DNA of 6,051 nt from JBFGCA01 sp041567315 (GTDB taxonomy: Bacteria; Acidobacteriota; Thermoanaerobaculia; Multivoradales; JAHEKO01): positions 1 through 6,051 of the forward strand of contig JBFGCA010000180.1 in the NCBI GenBank assembly GCA_041567315.1. The letters run 5' to 3'. The position numbers and the translations under genes were made by a program. A model generated the notes under the pieces. It saw only the letters and a list, made by a program, of their open reading frames with translations, did no database searches and was not told the DNA's origin. Position 1 is the first letter of the stretch. Each line of letters opens with the position of its first letter. This document shows, one piece after another, positions 1-6,051 of the stretch.

Positions 1-121
1 GAAGTCCGACGGCTGTCCAGCGCTCGGCGGACAGGAGCAACGGGCCTCCCCCGTGAAGTTCCCAAGGCCCGTTGCGTGCCCAGGCGGGCCCCGCCCCGGT
101 CGGCTCCCACCACAAGCCCCT
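1..121. repeat. Truncated palindromic repeat element (copy A), cut by the window edge
   Basis: This non-coding stretch is organised around one centre near base 55. The core is a perfect 11-bp inverted repeat (GCAACGGGCCT at 37-47, AGGCCCGTTGC at 65-75) with a 17-base loop. On either side are smaller hairpins: TGTCC/GGACA at 14-18/29-33, and GGCGG/CCGCC at 83-87/91-95. The outermost visible bases (GAAGTCCGAC, 1-10) are nearly complementary to 99-107 (GTCGGCTCC). The flank CCACCAC at 107-113 and the 9-mer GGCCCCGCC at 87-95 recur in the element after ald (6034-6040 and 5998-6006). I read this as a diverged second copy whose left end lies outside the window. No T-tract follows the core hairpin, so it is not a standard intrinsic terminator. 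Confidence 0.5.
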
Positions 122-137
122 CATGACTGACGCGCGC

Positions 138-153
138 CCCGCAGGCTTGCGGG
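138..153. other. Short perfect hairpin upstream of the ACT-domain gene
   Basis: CCCGCA (138-143) pairs perfectly with TGCGGG (148-153) around a GGCT loop. No run of T follows, so a Rho-independent terminator is unlikely. It lies 65 bases before the GTG start at 219 and could be an element of the intergenic region or simply chance in GC-rich DNA. The rest of 122-218 shows no gene. Confidence 0.3.
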
Positions 154-202
154 CTGCCAAGAGCGCCCGGCATCGACGGCCCCACGAAGTTCCGTGACCT
201 GC

Positions 203-208
203 TAGATT
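203..208 (+). promoter_or_regulatory. Candidate -10 box for the ACT-domain gene
   Basis: TAGATT is preceded by GC, giving GCTAGATT, the same octamer found at the tRNA-Gly promoter in this window (4061-4068). It ends 10 bases before the GTG start codon, which would put the transcription start within a few bases of the coding sequence. I see no acceptable -35 hexamer 16-18 bases upstream, so support rests on the -10 alone. Confidence 0.3.
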
Positions 209-218
209 CCGGGGTGAA

Positions 219-632
219 GTGGCCCGCATCATTCGCCAGGTCGAGTACTTCTACACGACGGTACGGGACCGTCCGGGAGAGGCTTACGGCCTGCTGTCGC
301 GGCTGAGCGCCGCGGGCGTCAACCTCTTGGCGTTCAACGCGGTCCCGGCGGGACTGGAGCAGGTCCAGCTCGTGCTCTTCCCGGAAGACGCGGAGCTGCT
401 GTCCGAGGTCGCCCGGCAGCGAAGCCTGGAGCTGCTGGGGCCGCATCACGCGCTGCTGATCCAGGGCGACGACGAACTGGGCGCGCTGGCCGAGATCCAC
501 CGCCGCCTGGCCGACCTCGGCATCAACGTCTCGGCCTCCAGCGGCCTCGCCGACGGCCGCGGCGGCTACGGCTACGTGATCTACGTCCGGGCCGAGGACA
601 TCGCCCAAACCGCCCAGGCCCTCGGTCTCTAG
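219..632 (+). CDS. Tandem ACT-domain protein (putative amino-acid-binding regulator)
   Basis: This 137-residue soluble protein is almost entirely two ACT domains, the small fold that binds amino acids and allosterically controls metabolic enzymes. The first spans about residues 9-68, with the ligand-loop motif DRPG at 17-20 followed by a helix (EAYGLLSRLSAAG) and the strand VNLLAFNAV. The second spans about 76-136, with DDELG at 84-88, helix ALAEIHRRLADLG and strand INVSASSG. No catalytic domain, signal peptide or membrane segment is present. The GTG at 219 was chosen because it begins just before the first ACT strand. There is no well-spaced Shine-Dalgarno; GGGGTGA at 211-217 lies too close to the start. 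The ligand and partner cannot be told from sequence. The domain call is solid but the regulatory role is inferred from the family. Neighbouring genes are not in an obvious operon with it. Confidence 0.85.
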   Translation: MARIIRQVEYFYTTVRDRPGEAYGLLSRLSAAGVNLLAFNAVPAGLEQVQLVLFPEDAELLSEVARQRSLELLGPHHALLIQGDDELGALAEIHRRLADLGINVSASSGLADGRGGYGYVIYVRAEDIAQTAQALGL

Positions 633-868
633 GCCACCAGGCCCGGCCCCCGACCGCCAATAAGCTGGCAAAGACCGCCACCGACGGCGGCCACCCCTGG
701 CCCTTTCAGAACCTCGGAGCCTGCGCCCGGGACCTCGACGGTCCGTCGCGGGTCAGTCCCGACAAGCGCCGCCGAGAGCCGGCCGGCGCGTTGCCAAGAT
801 GCCATCGACACACCCTCTGGTAACGTAGCGCGCCTCCGGCCCGCGAGGCCGTCCATCCCCGCAAGTCG
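633..868. other. Non-coding region between the ACT-domain gene and the OPT transporter
   Basis: This 236-base stretch has no convincing gene. It holds a weak hairpin (CCGCC/GGCGG, 675-679/686-690), not followed by T residues, that might help end ACT-gene transcription. It also holds the stronger two-tier hairpin at 728-761, listed separately. A TTGCCA at 791-796 resembles a -35 box, but the nearest TA-rich hexamer, TAACGT at 821-826, is 24 bases away, too far for a usual sigma70 promoter. No Shine-Dalgarno precedes the ATG at 869. Confidence 0.5.
728..761 (+). promoter_or_regulatory. Two-tier hairpin in the likely leader of the OPT gene
   Basis: CGGGAC (728-733) pairs with GTCCCG (756-761), enclosing a second perfect stem, CGACG (736-740) with CGTCG (744-748), around a three-base GTC loop. 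It lies 107 bases before the OPT start codon. It does not match any riboswitch class I recognise. It could be a leader structure, a protein-binding site or chance pairing in GC-rich DNA. Confidence 0.3.
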
Positions 869-2826
<1,958 letters not shown>

Positions 2827-2830
<4 letters not shown>

Positions 2831-3705
2831 CCCCCCGGCGCCGGCCTCCCGGCCGGCGGCGGCTCGGGGCCGGCATCTTCTGGATCCGGGCGACCGCGGT
2901 GGGGGTCGCCACCGCCGCCCTGGTCGGCGCCTGGCTGCTGTGGCCGGCCGACGGAGGAGGCCGCGGAGCGCCGGCTGTCGAGGAAGCGCCGGCCGCCGCG
3001 CCGGCCGCGGGTCCGCTCAAGCTGAAGGCGCGGGTGGTCGCCGTCCACCCCCACGACCCCGAGGCCTACACCCAGGGCCTCGCGTGGGCCGACGGCCGGC
3101 TCTACGAGAGCACCGGGCTCTACCGCCGCTCGAAGGTGCGCCGGGTCGAGCTTTCGAGCGGCCGGGTCGAGGCCGAGGTGGCGCTCGCCGACGACCTCTT
3201 CGGAGAGGGCCTGGCCGTGGTCGGGGAGCGGCTCCTCCAGCTCACCTGGCGCCAGGGCGTGGCCCTGGTCTACGACCGCGCCAGCTTCGAGCCGGCGGGC
3301 CGCTTCGACTACCGCGGAGAGGGGTGGGGTCTGTGCTTCGACGGCCGGCGGTTGTTCATGAGCGACGGCGGCAGCCGGCTGACCGTGCGCTCGCCCGGCG
3401 ACTTCTCGCCGATCGGCAGCGTCGAGGTGCGGCTCGCCGGCCGGCCGGTGCCCTACCTCAACGAGCTGGAGTGCGCCGAGGGCTGGGTCTACGCCAACCT
3501 GTTCCAGGCCGACTCGATCGTCCGCATCGACCCCGAAACCGGCGAGGTGCTGGCCACCATCGACGGCTCGGGTCTGATCCCGGCCGCGGCCCGCACCCCC
3601 GAGCAGGTGCTCAACGGCATCGCCTGGGTGCCCGAGCGCGGCACCTTCCTGCTCACCGGCAAGCTCTGGCCGCAGCTCTTCGAGGTGGTCTTCGTCGAGA
3701 AGTGA
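2827..3705 (+). CDS. Glutaminyl-peptide cyclotransferase (plant/bacterial propeller type), membrane-anchored
   Basis: Enzymes of this family convert N-terminal glutamine to pyroglutamate with loss of ammonia, using a five-bladed beta-propeller. From TTG 2827 the product is 292 residues. A basic start (RRR at 4-6 and 10-12) is followed by a hydrophobic stretch (about 15-39), then an Ala/Pro-rich linker (about 45-63), indicating a signal anchor or uncleaved signal and a periplasmic domain. Family motifs occur in order: YTQGL (81-85), YESTG (93-97), FGEGLAV (125-131), LTW (139-141), GWGL (166-169), SDG (179-181), NELE (212-215), IVRIDPETG (231-239), LNGIA (262-266) and LTGKLWPQLFEV (276-287). 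The frame stays open upstream through the OPT gene, but TTG 2827, overlapping the OPT TGA, is the first usual start codon outside the core of OPT. GTG 2899 would remove the basic N-terminus. Family call strong, start moderate. Confidence 0.88.
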
Positions 3706-3729
3706 GCGGGGCGGCGAGCGGCGGGGCGC

Positions 3730-3990
3730 TCAGACCGGCGCTTCGATCTTGAGCATCCGCGCCCAGGCCTGGCGCAGGTTGTCGGGCAGATCCAGCTCGG
3801 GGAAGATCTCACGCACCTCGTCGCGGCTGACGTGGTTCCAGATGTCGTCCCACTGGGCGTAGCGCAGCAGGTGCGAGATCGCCCAGGCGCGCTCCTCGGG
3901 GCTGCCCGAATCGAGCACCCGACGCAGCCGGGCGGCGGTGACCTGCTCGTCGGGAAAAAAGTACAGAAAGCCGCTGTCGGCGCCGCCCAT
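3730..3990 (-). CDS. Small conserved-looking protein of unknown function (86 aa)
   Basis: I do not recognise a named family. The 86-residue product begins MGGADSGFLYFFPDEQVT and continues as an apparently helical, charged and Trp-rich protein with SPEERAWAISHLLRY at 30-44, QWDDIW at 46-51 and a C-terminal LDLPDNLRQAWARMLK at 66-81. The ordered pattern of hydrophobic, Trp, Arg and Asp residues looks like a genuine protein and not a GC-driven shadow. It has no signal peptide, membrane span or metal-binding cluster. The open frame extends upstream through the tRNA gene, which cannot be coding, so ATG 3990 was chosen; a -10-like TATACT ends 7 bases before it and there is no Shine-Dalgarno. It converges on the cyclotransferase gene with only 24 bases between stops. 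A regulatory or adaptor role is possible but unsupported. Confidence 0.7.
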   Translation of the reverse strand: MGGADSGFLYFFPDEQVTAARLRRVLDSGSPEERAWAISHLLRYAQWDDIWNHVSRDEVREIFPELDLPDNLRQAWARMLKIEAPV

Positions 3991-3997
3991 CGGGGCC

Positions 3998-4003
3998 AGT
4001 ATA
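3998..4003 (-). promoter_or_regulatory. -10 box (TATACT) for the 86-aa gene; probable leaderless start
   Basis: Read on the minus strand, TATACT ends 7 bases before the ATG at 3990. A transcription start 6-8 bases after the -10 would fall at or next to the A of the ATG, giving a leaderless mRNA, consistent with the lack of a Shine-Dalgarno. No good -35 hexamer is seen 16-18 bases upstream. Confidence 0.5.
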
Positions 4004-4039
4004 ACCCAGGCCCACCCGACCTCGCGGTGGCCCGCGCCC

Positions 4040-4068
4040 TTGACCGGTCGCCGGTGCTGGGCTAGATT
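4040..4068 (+). promoter_or_regulatory. Sigma70-type promoter of tRNA-Gly
   Basis: TTGACC (4040-4045) and TAGATT (4063-4068) are separated by exactly 17 bases, the ideal housekeeping-sigma spacing. Transcription would begin near 4075, about 15 bases before the mature tRNA. This is the best promoter in the window. It is back to back with the minus-strand -10 at 3998-4003, so the 36 bases between them form a divergent promoter region. Confidence 0.8.
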
Positions 4069-4089
4069 TTCGGCCGCTGAGACCCACGA

Positions 4090-4165
4090 GCGGGCATAAC
4101 TCAGCTGGTAGAGTGCAAGCTTCCCAAGCTTGATGTCGCGGGTTCGAGTCCCGTTGCCCGCTCCA
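4090..4165 (+). tRNA. tRNA-Gly (anticodon CCC)
   Basis: A full cloverleaf folds from 76 bases. The acceptor stem is GCGGGCA (4090-4096) with TGCCCGC (4155-4161). The D stem is ACTC/GAGT (4099-4102/4111-4114), enclosing AGCTGGTA. The anticodon stem is CAAGC/GCTTG (4116-4120/4128-4132), with loop TTCCCAA and anticodon CCC at 4123-4125. The T arm is GCGGG/CCCGT (4138-4142/4150-4154, one G-T pair) with loop TTCGAGT. The discriminator base is T (4162), typical of bacterial glycine tRNAs, and CCA is encoded at 4163-4165. It reads GGG glycine codons. No intron, truncation or flanking integrase is seen. Confidence 0.96.
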
Positions 4166-4173
4166 CTCCACCA

Positions 4174-4198
4174 GCGGGCGTCACGATCCCCTGCCCGC
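4174..4198 (+). other. Hairpin between tRNA-Gly and the bactofilin gene
   Basis: GCGGGC (4174-4179) pairs with GCCCGC (4193-4198) around a 13-base loop. It could mark the 3' end of the tRNA precursor, but no T-tract follows, so read-through into the bactofilin gene is likely. The GCGGGC arm echoes the first six bases of the tRNA acceptor stem. Confidence 0.35.
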
Positions 4199-4214
4199 CG
4201 CCCGCAAACGACGC

Positions 4215-4220
4215 GAGGAG
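4215..4220 (+). promoter_or_regulatory. Shine-Dalgarno of the bactofilin gene
   Basis: GAGGAG lies 7 bases before ATG 4228, a strong and well-spaced ribosome site that fixes this start over the alternative ATG at 4256 in another frame. Confidence 0.8.
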
Positions 4221-4227
4221 CCCCACG

Positions 4228-4698
4228 ATGACGAGCCTGCAGCGCGACGCAGAAAGTGCCGGTCCCGGCGCCCGAGCCACCTACATCGCCCCCGGCGCCC
4301 GCTTCGAGGGCGAGATCACCGGCGGCACCGACGTGGTCGTCGAAGGCGAGGTCAAGGGCCGGGTGGCCCCCGACAGCGACGTCGTGGTCGGCGAGAAGGG
4401 CATGGTCAACGGCGAGATCTCGGCCCGTACGGTGCGCATCCACGGCCGGGTGATCGGCAACGTCCGCGGCCGCGAGCGGCTCGAGCTGATGGGCACCTGC
4501 AGCGTCGAGGGCGACGTGGCGGCGCCGCGCATGGCGATCGCCGACGGCGCCTTCTTCAAGGGCAACGTGGAGATGGTCGGGGCCATCCCCGAGCCGGTGG
4601 CCGCGGCGGCGAGCGCCTCGCCGGCCGCCGCCAAGGCCCCGCCGCTGGTCCAGAACAAGCCGCCGGCCGCGCCCGGCCCCAAGCCGGCGGGCAGCTAG
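4228..4698 (+). CDS. Bactofilin (polymer-forming cytoskeletal protein)
   Basis: The 156-residue product matches the bactofilin family, proteins that polymerise without nucleotide into filaments used for cell shape, stalk or polar organisation and as scaffolds for envelope enzymes. After a short disordered N-terminus (1-18), the core at about 19-118 shows the repeating short strands and glycine turns of a right-handed beta-helix: FEGEITGGTDVVVEGEVKGRV, DVVVGEKGMVNGEISARTV, IHGRVIGNV, RLELMGTCSVEGDVAAPRMAIADGAFFKGNVEM. The tail (119-156) is Ala/Pro/Lys-rich, probably disordered. No membrane segment is present, so any membrane contact would be through the termini. The length is normal for the family. 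No M23 peptidase gene, a common bactofilin neighbour, lies in the window. It may be transcribed from the tRNA-Gly promoter. Confidence 0.92.
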   Translation: MTSLQRDAESAGPGARATYIAPGARFEGEITGGTDVVVEGEVKGRVAPDSDVVVGEKGMVNGEISARTVRIHGRVIGNVRGRERLELMGTCSVEGDVAAPRMAIADGAFFKGNVEMVGAIPEPVAAAASASPAAAKAPPLVQNKPPAAPGPKPAGS

Positions 4699-4761
4699 CC
4701 GCACCCAACACGGTCGATCGGCGCCCCTCCGGGTCGAGTGACACCCTCCCAGTCGCATGAC

Positions 4762-4767
4762 AAGGTG
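4762..4767 (+). promoter_or_regulatory. Shine-Dalgarno of alanine dehydrogenase
   Basis: AAGGTG sits 5 bases before GTG 4773 and decides this start. The intergenic stretch after the bactofilin (4699-4772) shows no clear promoter hexamers and no T-tailed hairpin, so co-transcription with the bactofilin gene is possible. Confidence 0.6.
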
Positions 4768-4772
4768 AACCG

Positions 4773-5885
4773 GTGAAGGTCGGAATCCCCAAGGAGGTCA
4801 AGGACCACGAGTACCGCGTGGGAATGATCCCGGCCGGAGCCCACGCCCTGGTCGAGGCCGGCCACGAGGTGACCGTCGAGCGCTCGGCCGGTCTCGGCAG
4901 CGGGATCAGCGACGAGGAGTACGAGCAGGCGGGGGCCCGCATCGCGGCCGGCGCCGACGCGGTCTGGGCGGGGGCCGAGATGATCGTCAAGGTCAAGGAG
5001 CCGGTCGAGGCCGAGTACGAGCGGATGCGCGAGGGGCAGACCCTGTTCACCTATCTGCACCTGGCGCCGCTTCCGCAGCTCACCGACGTGCTGCTCGAGC
5101 GCAAGGTCACCGGCGTCGCCTACGAGACCATCACCGACCGTCACGGCGGGCTGCCGCTGCTCAGCCCGATGTCCGAGGTCGCCGGGCGCATGGCTGTCCT
5201 GATGGGCGCCTATTACCTGCAGGGCACCCTGGGCGGGCGCGGCACCCTGCTGTCGGGCGTGCCGGGCGTGCCGCCGGGCGACGTGGTGATCATCGGCGGC
5301 GGCATCGTCGGGCTCAACGCCGCCAAGATGGCCCTCGGTCTCGGCGCCCGGGTCACCATCCTCGAGACCTCCGGCGAGCGGATGCGCCACCTCGACAACC
5401 TGTTCCACGGCACCCTCACCACCCTGGCCAGCAACCACCACAACCTGTTGGCGGCGCTGGCCCGCGCCGACGTGCTGATCGGGGCGGTGCTGATCCCCGG
5501 GCGCTCGGCGCCCAAGCTGGTCAGCCGGGCGATGCTCGCGGAGATGAAGAAGGGCGCCGTGGTGGTGGACGTGGCGGTCGACCAGGGGGGCTGCTTCGAG
5601 ACCACCCGGCCGACCACCCACTCCGACCCGGTCTACGAGGTCGACGGCATCCTCCACTACTGCGTCGCCAACATGCCGGGGGCGGTGCCGCGGACCTCCA
5701 CCTTCGCGCTCAACAACGCCACCATGCCCTATGCCCTGGCGCTGGCCGACAAGTCGGTGCGCCGGGCGGTCAGGGAGGACCCGGGCCTCCACGCCGGCGT
5801 CAACACCTACGCCGGCCACATCACCTGCCAGCCGGTGGCCGAGTCGCAGGGCCGGCCCTACCGGTCGCTCGACGAGCTGCTCTAG
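4773..5885 (+). CDS. ald: Alanine dehydrogenase (EC 1.4.1.1)
   Basis: This NAD-dependent cytoplasmic enzyme reversibly deaminates L-alanine to pyruvate and ammonium. The 370-residue length is standard. The N-terminal signature MKVGIPKEVKDHEYR is present. Family active-site residues fall at their usual numbers: Arg15 and Lys75 for substrate binding, His96 and Asp270 for catalysis, and Ser134 near the nicotinamide pocket. The Rossmann glycine motif GGGIVG is at 175-180. At 198, the end of the second Rossmann strand where the family usually has Asp to hold the adenosine ribose, there is Glu (ILETS); this should still favour NAD over NADP. GTG 4773 has a Shine-Dalgarno AAGGTG and places the conserved N-terminus correctly. 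The TAG stop (5883-5885) lies inside the terminal repeat of the downstream palindrome. Pyridine transhydrogenase alpha subunit is related, but the length and signatures favour Ald. Confidence 0.96.
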   Translation: MKVGIPKEVKDHEYRVGMIPAGAHALVEAGHEVTVERSAGLGSGISDEEYEQAGARIAAGADAVWAGAEMIVKVKEPVEAEYERMREGQTLFTYLHLAPLPQLTDVLLERKVTGVAYETITDRHGGLPLLSPMSEVAGRMAVLMGAYYLQGTLGGRGTLLSGVPGVPPGDVVIIGGGIVGLNAAKMALGLGARVTILETSGERMRHLDNLFHGTLTTLASNHHNLLAALARADVLIGAVLIPGRSAPKLVSRAMLAEMKKGAVVVDVAVDQGGCFETTRPTTHSDPVYEVDGILHYCVANMPGAVPRTSTFALNNATMPYALALADKSVRRAVREDPGLHAGVNTYAGHITCQPVAESQGRPYRSLDELL

Positions 5886-6050
5886 CAGCCGGTGGTGGAA
5901 GTCCGCCCGCCCGTCTGGCGGCGGGGCGGCGCCGTCTGCGGCGTTGCCGCTCCTCGACAATGGCCCGGCATTGCCTGCGTCGCGGCGCCTGGCATTCGGC
6001 CCCGCCGCGCTCGCCAGCCGACCCGACCGACTTCCACCACGGGCTGCTAG
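5882..6050. repeat. 169-bp imperfect palindrome with 22-bp terminal inverted repeats (copy B, MITE/REP-like)
   Basis: The ends, 5882-5903 and 6029-6050, are inverted repeats matching at 21 of 22 positions, with one mismatch at position 10; both terminate in CTAG. Further complementary tiers step inward: CTGGC/GCCAG (5915-5919/6013-6017), GGCGGGGC/GCCCCGCC (5920-5927/5999-6006), GGCGCC/GGCGCC (5928-5933/5984-5989), and an apical AATG/CATT (5959-5962/5969-5972), almost exactly at the geometric centre. The left half also contains a small hairpin, GCGGC-GTT-GCCGC (5938-5950). The whole block can form one long branched hairpin or cruciform. It has no coding content, so it would be non-autonomous. 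It starts within the last codons of ald and may also act as a transcription end or mRNA-stabilising structure. Copy A at the window's left edge shares parts of it. Confidence 0.8.
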
Positions 6051-6051
6051 C

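Noticed and set aside
37..75. Intrinsic terminator of an upstream gene
   Set aside because: The 11-bp stem is good, but no T-tract follows (GTGCCCAGG), and the hairpin lies at the centre of a larger inverted-repeat structure.
791..826. Sigma70 promoter TTGCCA...TAACGT for the OPT gene
   Set aside because: The spacing is 24 bases, well outside 16-18, and neither box is strong.
2940..3752. 270-aa open frame in another plus frame over the cyclotransferase
   Set aside because: Arg/Gly/Pro-rich low-complexity translation. The overlapping cyclotransferase frame contains the ordered family motifs.
4090..4165. tRNA-Gly as an integration site for a genomic island
   Set aside because: No integrase, no repeat of the tRNA 3' end nearby, and the flanking genes look like ordinary core genes. 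The GCGGGC after the tRNA is only a 6-base echo of the acceptor stem.
3991..4758. N-terminal extension of the 86-aa protein to a 342-aa product
   Set aside because: It would translate through the tRNA-Gly gene and antisense to the bactofilin, and the -10 box at 3998-4003 lies inside the extension.
4695..5960. 421-aa open frame antisense to ald
   Set aside because: His/Asp/Gly/Arg-rich shadow with no family motifs; ald on the other strand is certain.

Overview
The window is uniformly very GC-rich (about 70 % by eye) and tightly packed. The genes are typical of a free-living, high-GC, non-actinobacterial bacterium: a bactofilin, alanine dehydrogenase, an OPT-family transporter, a propeller-type glutaminyl cyclase and a tandem-ACT protein. 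Acidobacteriota, deltaproteobacteria-like phyla or a related lineage would fit, but there is no phylogenetic marker here, so this is a weak guess. It looks like ordinary chromosome and not a phage or plasmid. No transposase, integrase, CRISPR array, toxin-antitoxin pair or defence gene is visible.

Layout: (1) 1-~121, the truncated end of a palindromic, hairpin-rich repeat. (2) 219-632 (+), a 137-aa tandem ACT-domain protein with a GTG start. (3) 633-868, a non-coding leader with a two-tier hairpin. (4) 869-2830 (+), a 653-aa OPT/YSL-type transporter, overlapped at its stop codon by (5) 2827-3705 (+), a membrane-anchored glutaminyl-peptide cyclotransferase with a TTG start. (6) 3730-3990 (-), a convergent 86-aa protein of unknown function whose -10 box sits so close to its ATG that the mRNA is probably leaderless. 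(7) A divergent sigma70-type promoter driving (8) tRNA-Gly(CCC), 4090-4165 (+), with CCA encoded. (9) 4228-4698 (+), a bactofilin. (10) 4773-5885 (+), alanine dehydrogenase. (11) 5882-6050, a 169-bp imperfect palindrome with 22-bp terminal inverted repeats (21/22 matching), one end of which contains the stop codon of ald.

The OPT transporter and glutaminyl cyclase are the only clearly coupled pair; both act at the membrane and may share a role with peptides or metal-peptide complexes. Alanine dehydrogenase could oxidise alanine released from peptides, but that link is only thematic. The tRNA and bactofilin may be co-transcribed, since no terminator with a T-tract separates them.

The most unusual content is non-coding. 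The palindrome after ald and the related inverted-repeat remnant at the left edge share end sequence and an internal 9-mer, which suggests a dispersed REP- or MITE-like family in this genome. No new multi-gene system is evident.
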